Shown: positions 1 through 10,597, counted from the stretch's first letter. The stretch: 64,000 nucleotides of DNA from Takakia lepidozioides (GCA_030704615.1 CM060732.1:66319053-66383052), one strand, 5' to 3'. Made by a program: numbers and translations. Notes: generated from the sequence alone by a model not told the origin.

Positions 1-480
1 GCTGCACATTAAGTGTTTGACAATATGGCTCAACCAAATGTGGTCTCATGGACTTGATTGCAGAATATGCTCAGCATGGGTGTGGGTGGGGGGCCCTCCA
101 ACTCTATGAGCAAATGCAAGCGGAAGGGGTCTGACATGGTCACATTCAATGGCCTTGTCAATGCATGTGCCAGCCTGGGAACCAAGGGGAAAAAGTACAT
201 GCTGACATCATCAAAGCTGGGATATTGACACAGATATCTTTCTGGAGACTACCCTTGTGGTCATGTATGCAATTAGACAGGATGACACCCAGTACTGCAC
301 ACTTTCCATGGCCGCCATTTGTCATGATCACAGATGAAAAGAATCCCAACATTGCCTTAAGTATTACTCCTCGCATGGTGGACCAAGTTTTGGGGACACA
401 GAGCCTCAGCCATGATGATTTCAAGAGCGGTTCAAAAGTGAAGTTCTGCTATTTCAGAAACTCCATGCGTTGAGACACAT
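1..480 (+). pseudogene. PPR gene fragment, decayed
   Basis: Three-frame reading gives PLS-class PPR sequence broken by shifts: FDNMAQPNVVSW near 15-55, then a diverged GCG.ALQLYEQMQAEG segment to about 130, then ACASLG and KVHADIIKAGI near 165-225. These match the junctions between P, L and S motifs in the better preserved copies at 24-27 kb. A TGA follows EGV, and at least two frame changes prevent translation of the whole. After about 230 the sequence no longer looks like PPR. PPR proteins bind organellar RNA, but this copy cannot make a functional protein. The piece probably runs off the left edge of the window. Confidence 0.6.
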
Positions 481-783
481 GGAGAAAGACTGCCATCATG
501 CTAGAGACATGGAGTGGAGTAAGCTCAGACCCTAAAGTTTTGATTTAGTTGTCCTGTCCTGGCACCTAAGGCAGAACTGTTTCTTTTGTAGATTTCCACT
601 ATTGATGGCTCCCACGTTGAGAACACTTGGAAGTGTGTTTTGATATCATGACACATTGAGCTGCAAAGGTGTTTGTTGTGATACCTCTTTTGCAGCTGTA
701 CAGAAGTTCAACAGGGGCTTGCACAGTCAAATGAGATTCTTGCTCACTGGGTCTTGTGATGCAGGACCCAGAATTTTTCGGCC

Positions 784-1140
784 ATGCAGGCTGGTTGGAT
801 GAGGCAGAGGACTTCATTTGCAACATGCCAATTGAACCAGACAACTTGGTGTGGAGGGCTTTCCTTGGTGCCTAAATTTTTTTTGATGATATGGCATCTC
901 AAATTGGATCCACAGGATGCTGCCGCTTATGTGCTGCTATCAAATGATAAGCTTCGACTGGACAGTGGATGGTAAAGCAAAGATGAAAAAAATAATGGCT
1001 AGAAAGGGGTCAAGGCACGTCTCCACAATGAGAGGTATACATTGGTTGTGGCAGACACTGCGTCCACAAATTGAAGAAATCCACGCTGAGCTGGACAGAT
1101 TGTCTGGGCAGATGAAGGAGGCTGGGTAGGTGCCTGACAC
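784..1140 (+). pseudogene. PPR 3' fragment with E and E+ motifs
   Basis: The translation reads HAGWLDEAEDFICNMPIEPDN followed by LVWRAFLGA, the usual start of the E motif of PLS-class PPR proteins. After a frame change come AAAYVLLSND and then, in the frame starting at 917, RPQIEEIHAELDRLSGQMKEAG and YVPDT, the E+ motif. In plants these motifs lie next to a DYW domain in organellar C-to-U RNA-editing factors. No DYW domain follows. The internal shifts make this a dead fragment. Confidence 0.7.
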
Positions 1141-2040
1141 AGTTTGGCCTCTCTATGTCATAAAATGGTCTAGGAATGTTTTTTTTTTCAGTTCATAAAA
1201 ACAAACAACATCATTCATCCCCAGACAGATTATGAAACCCTCAATCTATTATCATTCATCTAATGTCTTGTGAAAAGACGAAGTAAAGTTCAGCGTCTGA
1301 TTGAAGCTAGGGCAGCTTAGGTGCCTCTCACAGAAAAGTCTAAGGTTGCCAGACTTCAGACATAACCCGAATCTCTTGTCATTACCACCATGGTAGTTTG
1401 ACTTTATTCCAGTGTATAGCTTGTTCCACTCTAATTCTTCTGGGACCTAGCTGTTTGACATCTTTGCGGATAGGTAGCACCTTGCCCACAATTCTTTGTT
1501 GGTTTTCAAATTGCAGCACTCTTTGGAGAAATAAAAAATATATCATATAAACAACATTCATACAAATTTGCTTGCCATTGTATCAAAACAAGCCGTGCAG
1601 GACTTCATTACACCGGTCAAATAAATATGGAATAAAATGAATGTTTGTCATGTCATAAAAGTTGAATATACCCCATTTATCTTGACATTGTTCTCAGAAG
1701 TTGTCACTAGTAGTGCGGAGCAACGCGAAGCCCTAGTTCTAGGGACGGCCGAAGGTCGGAAGCTAGTTTAGCGTAGACCAGGAATAGGGTGCCATAGTGC
1801 CACATCATGCCGTCACGTTTCGTCGTTGACAGGTCATCGTAGACACGTCATCGCCGTCAAATGTTTTTTCGACCCTGCCCGTTCTGCCCGACTATAACAA
1901 AAACCCGGGAGAGATGGTCTATACACCAGCGTCGTTGTGAGTGGGAAGGGAGGATGATGGGAGGCACGATGGTGGGACAACCGCAATCACAAGGTGTGGC
2001 TTTTTCTTAATGCACGATGTGAAGAAGTTTCCATATTCCA
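1141..2040. other. no gene seen; two short dispersed repeat segments
   Basis: I see no coding sequence here. Bases about 1690-1737 recur in direct orientation at about 4136-4183 (TAGTAGTGCGG...CCCTAGT core). Bases about 1790-1965 recur in inverted orientation at about 46430-46560 (shared ACGTTTCGT, GTAGACACGTCATCG and the GGAAGGGA-GATGATG end). The second repeat directly precedes a PPR fragment, so it may be a 5' flank that was copied together with PPR sequence. Confidence 0.45.
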
Positions 2041-2225
2041 TTATGTACACTGCCTTGGTCGACATGTATGCCAAATGTGGCAGCATAAATGATGCACGTC
2101 AAGTGTTCGACAAAATGCGTCAACGAAATGTGGTCTCAATGTGGTCTCATGGAATGCAGTGATCACAAGATATGCCCACTATGGGTGTGGTAGGAAGGCT
2201 TTGGAGGTCTATGAGCAATTGATGT
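2041..2225 (+). pseudogene. PPR fragment frameshifted by an 11-bp tandem duplication
   Basis: Frame 1 reads YTALVDMYAKCGSINDARQV then FDKMRQRNVVS. The next frame continues NVVSWNAVITRYAHYGCGRK and ALEVYEQL. The switch coincides exactly with a perfect tandem duplication of AATGTGGTCTC at 2127-2137 and 2138-2148, which adds 11 bases and breaks the frame. Otherwise the motif order (end of one PPR, linker, start of the next) is normal for PLS-type repeats. Downstream, after about 2225, the sequence changes to a reversed LINE piece. Confidence 0.75.
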
Positions 2226-2230
2226 CTGTG

Positions 2231-2440
2231 CTAGCCTCGCAGCCTGGGAGATGGGCAAGGAGGTTCATGCGGACATTCAAAAGGCTGAAATTCAGGTTGC
2301 CCACACAACGGGCGCTTACAATCCCTCTTTCCTCTCTGCGTTTGTTTGCTATTCAAAAGTAGGCTACTCGCCCTAACTTTGAATTTCCATCTAGTGCCGA
2401 AAGTGGGTAAACCCTTGAGGTCATCCATGAACTATGTCAT
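2231..2440 (-). mobile_element. LINE reverse-transcriptase C-terminal fragment
   Basis: The minus-strand translation has DDLKGLPTFGTRWKFKVR, LNSKQTQRGK and RPLCGQ. It is clearly the same sequence as the plus-strand LINE fragment at 12.2-13.06 kb (DDLKGPPTLGTRLKFKLR, LNSKQKQRGK, CPLCGQ). The CxxCG pair is the start of the zinc-binding tail found after the reverse transcriptase in many non-LTR elements. Only about 200 bases are present, so this is a truncated copy. It abuts a PPR fragment on its left. Confidence 0.6.
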
Positions 2441-3538
2441 CAGGCCCAGTACCTTAGCTGAAAGAGCAGGGATAGAGTTTGGGTCCAGATCCTACTACAA
2501 GTATGGGATTGTTTTTCTTGCATGGATTCATTGTATGCTTTATAAGGGAACATTTTCTAGTGTGATTTCAGCGCAATGATGCTTCATCTGCTATGCCTGG
2601 AAGCATTTTTCCCATAATCCTTTTCAGCAAGCACTTGGCATGTCTTCAGATCTTTGCAGTGTTGCTAATAGATTGAACCAGTGTGTGCTGGTTAAACATA
2701 TTCTACAATACAGCAGCTGCTGTCACTTGCTGATGCCTGCAAGTTTTCCCATCTTCTTTAGCGATGAATTCACATGTCTTCAAGACATCTTCTTTGCTTC
2801 TGAGCTGTGGGCATGGCTGTGGTTTACAGGTATGAGGCAGCGCAGATATTACGTAAGAGAGTGGAAGTGCTCATTTGTCTAGGATGGTATTAAGAGAAAT
2901 TTTCAAAATACTGCAGTTTGCTATCTCAGTGCTGGGATGGCTGCACCCTGCATCCCCAAATACATGGGCGCCTTTGTCTGTCAGCCTTGTGAATATCTCT
3001 GAGTTTTCCAGTTTGTATCTTACCTCACCTATACCGTGTCCCCAGGTTTCTGCGTCTGCCAAGATGCCAGACATCCCTTTGCTACCCATTCCTCACAACC
3101 TAAATGTGGTGGGTGTCGCTGAGTCAAAACGTGCAGCAAACGGACACCTGGAAACTCTGGCTCCGTCCAATAATATTGCAAAAAGTATTCTGAAAAGCCT
3201 ATGAACTAGGCTCGTCCAATTCGTAAGTTTGGCAACTGAGAGAGGCTAGAGGGGGTATGATATAAGTCTTATGTCTTATCCCCCGGAACTTCGAAATTGC
3301 AACAGACATCCGCCTTGACCAACAGACACTAGGCTCTTTAAAGCTCATGGATCTCGTGTTTCCAGCAAGACACAGGGCATCAGACTTCCCACCTCCTCGC
3401 AAGCAACAGGACATCAAAGAAAATTACCTTTAGGTATCTTTATCAAATAGGTTATTTTCCCCTCACTGAAGGGGTCTGATTTGTGAGAAGTAACTTCCGT
3501 TTTCTTTCTCTTTATCTTTTTCTTTTTTAAAGTCTTAG
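2441..3538. other. no gene recognised
   Basis: Open frames here (for example plus 2875-3204) show no family motifs and no codon structure I trust. Bases about 2455-2500 match the start of the PPR-associated repeat family (GCTGAAGGAGCAGGGATAGA type), which is common at 23-28 kb and 44-46 kb. Confidence 0.4.
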
Positions 3539-3885
3539 GTGTGTACCAGTGTTGGGCGGTTATTTGATTGTCTTCATAACCGGCGGTTCCGGTCGCTTCA
3601 AATTTTAGAAAACTATTAACATGTTGTTGCGGTTATTAAATTTTTTATGGCTAGATATAACCTGCCGGTTACGGTTAATTTCAAAAACCTCAAATAACTG
3701 CGGGTATTGGGCGGTTCTTTAAGAGGTTTTTTGCTCGGTTATTTGAATGCGTGACCTCTGCCGATTCCTAACTGGACCGGTTACTTCATTTTTTCACCTC
3801 CGCCGGTCATATATACATATAACCGGACAGGTAACCGCCGGGTATTAGAGAGAAATTCAAATAACCGCCCAACACTGGTGTGTAC
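3539..3885. mobile_element. hAT-type MITE, 331 bp, with 8-bp target duplication
   Basis: The element spans 3547-3877. It starts CAGTGTTGGGCGGTTATTTG and ends with the exact inverted form of those bases. It is flanked on both sides by the identical 8-mer GTGTGTAC (3539-3546 and 3878-3885). CAGTG termini with 8-bp duplications define the hAT superfamily. At 331 bp it has no room for a transposase, so it is a non-autonomous MITE. The inside is rich in CCGG and GGTTA motifs in both orientations. The perfect target duplication suggests a fairly recent insertion. Confidence 0.93.
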
Positions 3886-4191
3886 CTATCGTAATGCAGC
3901 TTAGTCTTAATGGCAACCTTTATGTGCTTCCAATTGATATCAGACTTGTCAAACTCTGGGGAAGCCTAAGAGGAGGGACCAACAAGATTTCGGCTCTCTT
4001 TCCTTTCAAAAATAAAAATAATATGATAGCTCCGGCAACACTCCGCCGTTCTTCTTCCGGAAAACAATGAAATATGGGATGTATGTATGTAACACCATGG
4101 GGATGACTAGCTTTTTTTGTGAAAATTGAACATAGTTCTCAGAATTCGTCGCTAGTAGTGCGGACCAACGCAAAACCCTAGTAGGGGTTGT

Positions 4192-4407
4192 ATGTTTTTA
4201 AACACTTTTAAGCACTTGAGGAGGTAGCCCAGTGGTTGGGTGTTTGTGCCTTGCATGCGCATAACCTAGGTGATCATGGGGTTCAATCCTTCAACATGTG
4301 CCTTCAGACCGTCCATTGGGCCCTCGATGGCTTGTGCGTTGAGCTATAGGCTCTGTAAATTCACTGGACGTTAAAGAAACTTTATCTTTATCTTTATGTT
4401 CTTAAAC
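4192..4407 (+). mobile_element. tRNA-derived SINE, family 1, copy 1
   Basis: The body spans about 4204-4395. It has a pol III A box (TAGCCCAGTGG, 4225-4235) and B box (GGTTCAATCC, 4280-4289), then a non-tRNA body ending in CTTTAT repeats. The flanks ATGTTTTTAAAC (4192-4203) and ATGTTCTTAAAC (4396-4407) look like a target duplication with one mismatch. Two more copies lie at about 43206-43385 (minus) and 53131-53318 (plus). The element depends on a LINE for movement; the CTTTAT tail suggests which 3' end is recognised. Confidence 0.88.
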
Positions 4408-4501
4408 CGCAATCGTAGGATTTACACGTTTTGAGGCACGGTGCATTTATAGGGTGCAGTTGCACCAAAACGATAAACTATCTTATCTATCTTTCAATTA
4501 T

Positions 4502-4811
4502 GCATTGAGAAATTAAAATTAAGTAGTAGTTTCGGGAGTGAGAGTTTTAATTTCGCATTGAGAAATTAAATTAAGTGGTAGTTTCGGGAGTGAGAGTTTT
4601 AATTTCGCATTGAGAATTTAAATTAAGTGGTAGTTTCGGGAGTGAGAGTTTTAATTTCACATTGAGAAATGAAAATTAAGTCGTAGTTTCCGAGTGAGGG
4701 TTTTGATTTCGCATTGAGAAATTAAAATCAAGTGGTAGTTTCGAGAGTGAGAGTTTTAATTTCGCATTGAGAAATTAAAATTAGGTAGTAGTTTCAGGAG
4801 TGAGAGTTTCG
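4502..4811. repeat. tandem repeat, six copies of a 52-53 bp unit
   Basis: Units begin GCATTGAGAAATTAAA and contain GTAGTTTCGGGAGTGAGAG. Starts are near 4502, 4555, 4607, 4659, 4711 and 4763. Copies differ by single substitutions and one- to two-base indels, so the array is not very recent. I see no coding potential. Confidence 0.9.
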
Positions 4812-5129
4812 TCTCGACAAATTATCCATGGGACGTGACAACCTTTAAGGTCTCTTGGAGTCTCAAGTCTATCATGGAAAGGGCCTAGTATCGGGTGAGC
4901 ATAGCCTGAGGAAATCCAACGCCTATAGGATAACATGTTTATCATGTATAGGGGTTACTTGTTTCTTAAGTGTAGCTATGAGGGCCTATTTGGGTAATTA
5001 AAAATAATTTCACAAATTTTTTAGTTTCTCAATTTTCGTTTCGTTGAAGGATATTCAAAAGGCATCCTAGGAATATGCGATAAATTCGCTTGTGCTCACG
5101 TGACCATGCTCACTCGCTACCCAACCTCC
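4812..5129. other. no gene; possible diverged repeat
   Basis: No open frame of note. The right part (about 5060-5128) weakly resembles about 44065-44150, sharing a GCTCAC...CATG.TCAC.CGCTA.CCAACCTC string. It directly abuts the Copia 5' LTR. Confidence 0.3.
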
Positions 5130-5334
5130 TATATTTATGGCCTTATGCAAGTGGCTCTCACCAGCATAAAGGTCGCCGCCTCTATCTTGTAAAGTTGTTC
5201 AAGTTATCTGATCCTCGTTAGTGTAGGTAGGTAGAGTAGTTAAGGCCACATTACATTAGGTAGGTAGAGTAGTTAAGACTTTTAGGATATTGTGTCCACC
5301 ACTCAAAAACTGACAAAGACATGCAGATTTCTCA
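5130..5334 (+). repeat. Copia 5' LTR
   Basis: It aligns with 10598-10792. It contains an internal duplication of GGTAGGTAGAGTAGTTAAG (about 5225-5277) that the 3' LTR has only once. It ends in CA at 5334, directly before the primer-binding site. The exact left end is uncertain because no clear TG start is seen. Confidence 0.75.
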
Positions 5335-5346
5335 TGGTATTAGAGC
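5335..5346 (+). promoter_or_regulatory. primer-binding site (initiator tRNA-Met type)
   Basis: TGGTATTAGAGC immediately follows the LTR end. It differs by one base from the TGGTATCAGAGC commonly seen in plant Copia elements and complementary to the tRNA-iMet 3' end. Confidence 0.85.
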
Positions 5347-5650
5347 TAAGAACTAATTAGCTTACTAGACTAATAGTGTTTCTGCACATAGAAGTATTCT
5401 GCACAAACTCCCAAGGCTGATACAAGGCTCATACAGTTCTATATGTAAGGAGGGTGTAGGATAAAGCTACACCTGCACGACCAAATTACATGTGTAGTAC
5501 CAAGCTTGGGTCCGCAAGACAAAAACGTAGATATTCTCTTGTTCTGTGCAATACACATGTTATTTCCTCGTCTATTATTCTTTCAAAAGATTTTTTTTCT
5601 GAACTTACTTTGCACTCCCAATAGATAAAATAGTTAGACTATAGTTCATC

Positions 5651-6240
5651 ATGTCGGATTTTGAATCATCGTTCTTTGAGCTCCACAAATTACAATGAGC
5701 CTCAAACTACGTCGCCTGGAAATTTAGAATCCAGAGTATTCTTGAACATTAGGATTTATGGGAACTGGTTGAGCCAAAGCCGGTCCTCACTATCTCCAAC
5801 TCAACAACTAGTGCTACTGCTACAAGTGTCATCTCCAATATTACCTCCCAACCAAGCCCCGCAGACAATGTCATACTCGGAAAATCGCAAGGCCTTATCC
5901 ATCCATTATCAAGTTGTCTATGAAGGATCAAATCATCATGTTCATTCTAAACGCCAAAACACCGCGTGATTGTTATTAGGAAACACTTCGCAAACAGTTC
6001 GAGGTCAAAAACAACACAAAGAGACTAGTAGTTCGTAGCGCATTCTCCACACTAATTCGTATAAAAGAAGGTTCTAGTGTTGCCAACTTCATGAGGTTAG
6101 TTCAAGACACATATTTTAACTAGCTCATTGAGTTCGGAGACTAGCGACCAACGGATGAGATAATCGTGGAGCAAGTTGTAAATGCTCTCCCACCGAACTT
6201 TGATAGCTTTGGCCGAGCAATCTCTAGTACCAGTGAATTC
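5651..6240 (+). pseudogene. Copia gag, first part
   Basis: Translation from the ATG at 5651 begins MSDFESSFFELHKLQ and continues in shifted frames with NYVAWKFRIQSILEH and DLWELVEPK, typical of Copia gag N-termini. Near 6160-6237 a frame reads EIIVEQVVNALPPNFDSFGR, the usual late gag segment. The gag sequence stops abruptly at about 6240, where the inverted block begins. Multiple stops show it is dead. Confidence 0.75.
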
Positions 6241-7721
6241 TTGTTTTGGAGTAAGACCAAACATTTGTGGGAGAGAGATTCACTGGGAAGTTGGCAGTAT
6301 TGACTGCTTCACACCATAAGTAGGTTGGCACATTGCACTCGGCGGCCATACTGCGAGCTCTATCCAGAATAGTTAGGTTTTTGCGTTCCGAGATTCCGTT
6401 TTGTGGTGTAGCAAGAGCTGTTAGTCGATTTTTTTCTCTTTAATGTTGCAAAATTCCTCAAACTCTTTGGAGCAATATCCTCCTCCTCTATCTAAGCGTG
6501 CCAAACATTTGAATCTGAGTTTTCTTATTTATTTTTCAATAAAAGCTTTAAAGATTTTGAAGCTGTGAAGCCTGGCTTGGCTTTTGAATGCCAGAAATAA
6601 ATATATCCAAGTCTTCCTTGAGAAGTCATCGGTGAATGTCATAAAGTAGTTTGAATTTCCTAGTGACCGCACGGTTTTGTGGTCGGACCACACAAGTCAC
6701 TATATATGATCTCTAGTGGTTCACTTGCTCTAGATTGACTTTTCTTGGGAAATTTCTCGATCTTAATGTAGTTTTCCGTACTGACAGCATTTGCAAAATG
6801 GAGCCAAGAGATGAAGAGTGGGTAGTCCAATTACTACATTTTTTGAGCTTAGGTGGTCATGAAGACTCCTATAATTCAAAGTGTCCAAGATGCCTATGCC
6901 ACACGACCATATCTTTATGGCTTTCTAGTAAGTTGGTCTACAATCCTCGTTTGTGCAGATGTAATCTATATAATCCAAAGACTAGGTCACGGAGACCCTT
7001 CGCAACTAGTTTTGGAATTTTTGCTTTGTCAAGTACTAGACATATCCAAGTATCGAAGATGAGAGTCAGACCTTCATCAGCAAGGGCTCCAATTGACGAC
7101 AAATTCTTGTTTACACCAGGCACGTACAAAATATTTTTGATAGCCTTTATTTCTCCATTAGATAATGAAACTTTGAGTTCTTGTAATTTCCCTTCTAATA
7201 TAGGAAGAGACTGGTCGTTTGTCGTCTTGACTGAACACGATGCTACAGGTTCTCTAGATGTTCTGTAACATGTGCACTAGCACCGGAGTCCGCGAGAATC
7301 CAAGATTCATCCTGAGTCCCTAATGCCATACCTATGAGATCAACAACTTCAAACTCCATGGTGATATCGTCGTCAAGTCGACAATTTCCATCATCTTCTT
7401 CACTGTTTTCTACCAGCACGTTGATCTGCTTCTCAGCTTTGTTGTTTAGGGGACATTCCTTTGCCCAATGACCCCATTGCCGCATTTTCCACAGAAACCA
7501 GATTTGGTAGAAGATTCGGTACGTCCGCCAATGTCGTTGGGTCTACCATCATCAAACTGTCGTCATGGCTGAGGGTAAAGCTCTTTGCTCTTTCTGAACT
7601 TCAGCACCTTTTGAACCAACACATGCATGATTATGGCTTCATCCTTGTGATGATGATTCATATTCTCGTTGTGGGTCTCTTCTAGGTAGAGTCTACCTGC
7701 TATCTCATTTAGGCATGGTAG
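6241..7721 (-). pseudogene. inverted Copia block: zinc knuckle, protease, integrase N-part
   Basis: Read on the minus strand from 7721 downward, the block gives ELPCLNEIAGRLYLEETH, the knuckle FCGKCG.WGHWAKECP, the protease segment WILADSGASAHVTE, YVPGVNKNLSSIGALADEG, the pre-integrase tail GLYRLHLHKRG, then integrase pieces (PLEIIYSDLCGP, IYFWHSKAKPGF, CNVPTY-like end). Gag before 6240 and integrase after 7721 are on the plus strand. The block therefore matches a clean inversion of the middle of the element rather than a second element. Confidence 0.8.
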
Positions 7722-8030
7722 TTCGTTCTTTCCTGACACGTATATCCAATCTCAAGGTGTTTGGTTGTGATAAATAAAGACATTCACAGTGATGATAGGA
7801 AGAAGTCAACCAAATTATCGCCTAGAGCTCTCAAATGCAAATTTGTTGGTTATGACAATGAAACCAAGAGGCTATAGATGTTATCATCCGTAGAGTAGAA
7901 AAATCCCAGTGTTAAGAGATATTCAATTTGATGCTTGGAACAAAAAATCTAGATCATTTGACAAATCTAGTAGATTGAAACCTTCAGTCTATTCTCATAC
8001 CATCTAGTGTGGCACCCGATGAAGATAAAT
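7722..8030 (+). pseudogene. Copia integrase C-terminal part
   Basis: The plus strand resumes with SFLTRISNLKVFGCD, then DDRKKSTKLSPRALKCKFVG and YDNETK, the conserved stretch after the Copia integrase core. It is interrupted at 8031 by the TTAA-flanked insertion. Confidence 0.75.
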
Positions 8031-8032
8031 GT

Positions 8033-8831
8033 TTAACCCCTAAGCGCCGGGAGCCAAATTGGAAAACACCCCCAAAATGGGACCCACCTTCATGAATAAC
8101 CCCGTATCTTCTGGCAGGAGTTCAGCCATGGAATTGAACCATACTAACTGGTTCTTACCTACTCCATGCAAGTACTGACCAAATTTCAGAAGAAATGACT
8201 GTCAATTTAGTGAGATTATAACGATTTACCATGGTGGATTTATCAAGTCCAAGCAAATGTGGACAGAAAAAATCACTTTGACCAAGGAAATTTACCATCA
8301 CAATTTATTTTGCTCAGTCTCGGACCACCTCAGACAGATTCCTTGCTGGGTTGTAGGTCTCTTCCTGAAATTGGAGGACCAAATTCCAAAAAAATCTACT
8401 AGCTGGTTTGTATGTGCAATTAGGGGGGTGCACTTGGTGTGGAACAATAGTGACATAGAAAATGTTGCATAGATCCTGCACATTGTGACCAAATGCACTT
8501 TCCTCTGGTGCAATCATGCAGTGCCCAAAGGTGAACATGAATGTGAAATGGTTTTTAGAAAAATCCAAAAGCACAAGTGTAGATGGGTGCACACAGTTAC
8601 CCGCCACGTGGTAGGTCAACGGGCCCTGGCCATGGATTCCAGGGCTTGGAAAAACCGTGACGGCCCGACATTTTGTCCGATGGGGGCGTAATAAATTCCC
8701 TCGTGCGCAGCTCCATGCCACGCTCACTTTTCCTTCGGCGACTTTTTTCATCCAAGTTCATCCACGGAAGTTATCCGTGGATGAAAATGCAATCGACCCG
8801 ATTCGGGTCGCACCGGCTTTTAGGGGTTAAA
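8033..8831. mobile_element. inverted-repeat element flanked by TTAA (piggyBac-like layout)
   Basis: The left end TTTAACCCCTAAGCGCCGG (8032-8050) and the right end (8813-8831) are inverted copies with two mismatches over 19 bases. If TTAA is the target duplication, the element proper starts CCCCTAA and ends TTAGGGG, the layout of piggyBac elements. Copia pol resumes at once on both sides, so this is an insertion into the retrotransposon. Open frames inside (for example minus 8314-8751) match nothing I know and there is no transposase. Other superfamilies are not excluded. Confidence 0.55.
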
Positions 8832-10550
8832 TAGTCAACCTACCTTAGATGACACAACACCCATCAGAAATGATGAACCCACCAATCAATCAACTGACAA
8901 TACAGTAGAACCAAACATAAATATTCCCTTAGTTGTTCCAATGGCACCACAAGTATCCCATCCAACAAATACTTCTTTAACTTCTAGTCCTTTCCAAATG
9001 ACGGAGTCTATGTCCTCTATCGACAAAAATCATGGATGACACTTAGTGGATCTTCCAAAAGGTAAGTGTCCAATTTCTGCGAAGTGGGTGTGTGAATTGA
9101 AGGAGGGTCGTAACAACCAGTCAAAGATCTTCAAAGCACGGCTCATGGCGAGAGGTTTTGAGCAACAACAAGGAATTAACTATGATGACATTTTCGGACA
9201 TTTTCGCGCCAGTCGTAGAATGGAACACATTAGTGGCACATAATGCTTGGAATATGTATGACCTTGATATGAAGACTGCCTTCTTGAATGACAATCTTCA
9301 AGAGGAGGTATTTATGAGTCAACCTGATGGCTTCATAGTTCAAGGAAGTGAAAACAAGTTATGTAGACTGAACAAGCCACTCTATGGCCTCAAGCAGGCT
9401 TCTCGAGCTTGGTACCAGAAAATAGATAGTTACCTCCAGTCACAAGGATTGAAACGTAGCAATTCTGATTACAATTTGTACTATATTAATGAAGGAGGGA
9501 AGCTAGTTCTAATTCCGGTCCTTTATGTAGATGACCTACCCATAACATCACAAATTAAACTCATGGGCAAATGGATAATAGATCAATTGCAATTGCGCTT
9601 TAAAATAACCAACTTAGGTCACATGAACAACTATCTTCGGATTGAGTTCATATATGTCTTAGAGGAGTCTTCATGACGCAAAAAAACTATGTTCTCAAGA
9701 TGCTTACCAATTTGGTCTCTCCAAGTGCAACTCTTGTCAAACACCCATGTTGCAGAAATGAAATTAATTGCTGACATGGAAAGGGAGCCAATTGACACAA
9801 CCTTGTACCAACAAATGGTAGGCAAACTCATCTACCTCACTAACACAAGACCAGATATATCATACCCGGTGGGAGTTGTGAGTAGGTTCATGAGTAAACC
9901 TCTCAAACCGCACATAGAGGTAGTAAAGAGAATCTTTAGATATCTCAACAGAACGACAGACCTAGGGATTCTCTACTGAAGATGAGGCTCCTCGAAAATC
10001 GTTGGCTACACTACAGTGATTGGGTAGGCGATCAAGAAACTCAGCGATCAATGGCAGGTTATGTATTTCGTCTTGGTGGTTCACCCATCACATGGTGCAG
10101 CAAAAAACAGCCAACTATTGCTAGGAGGGAGGATATATGAGCTTGGCGGAGGGGGCACAAAAATCTGTATGGCTAATAAGACTATCCCTTGAGCTCGGGA
10201 TTTCGAATAGAGACCTGACAAAAATAAACTGTGACAACATGAGCAGTGTAAAAATTGTTAAGAACCTAGTACAACATGCTCGAACGAAGCACATAGAGGT
10301 TCACATCATAATTTTGTCATGGATCAAGTCCAACAGGAACTGTTGATCACAAGCACATTGCAATAGAAGATCAATTGGCCGACATGATGATCAAACCACC
10401 GGAAATTAGAAAGTTTGAAGAGATGAAATTTGGAGTGCTGCCACTCCACACATTGAAGATCAAACAGATTGAAGAGTGTTTTTCAGGAAGCTCTTTTTGT
10501 GTCTCAAACTCTAGGCACTGTTTTGGGCACCATTGCTCTTCTCTTAGGTT
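8832..10550 (+). pseudogene. Copia reverse transcriptase and RNase H
   Basis: The reverse transcriptase starts near 9040 with LVDLPKGKCPISAKWV and KARLMARGFEQQQGINYDD. A perfect 10-bp tandem duplication (9187-9196, 9197-9206) then shifts the frame. It continues DLDMKTAFLNDNLQEEVFM, PLYGLKQASRAWYQ and the catalytic LYVDD motif near 9523-9537. The segment KLIYLTNTRPDISYPVGVVS (9816-9875) and the RNase H part (SMAGYVFRLGGSPITWCSKK, LTKINCDN, HARTKHIEVH) follow. The final ADMMIKPPE lies just upstream of the 3' LTR. Confidence 0.88.
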
Positions 10551-10597
10551 TTGCTTAGAATGACAATAATTAGGTTTGAGAGATCAAACCTATCTCA

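Noticed and set aside
4225-4289. A tRNA gene
   Set aside because: A and B boxes are present, but there is no pairing acceptor stem or anticodon arm, and the unit repeats with a shared non-tRNA body, so it is a SINE.
5130-7721. Two nested Copia elements in opposite orientation
   Set aside because: The inverted block contains exactly the domains missing from the plus-strand parts, with no extra LTRs, so an inversion is simpler.
8314-8751. 145-codon minus ORF inside the TTAA element as a transposase
   Set aside because: It shows no DDE/DDD pattern or other known motif and the element is too short.
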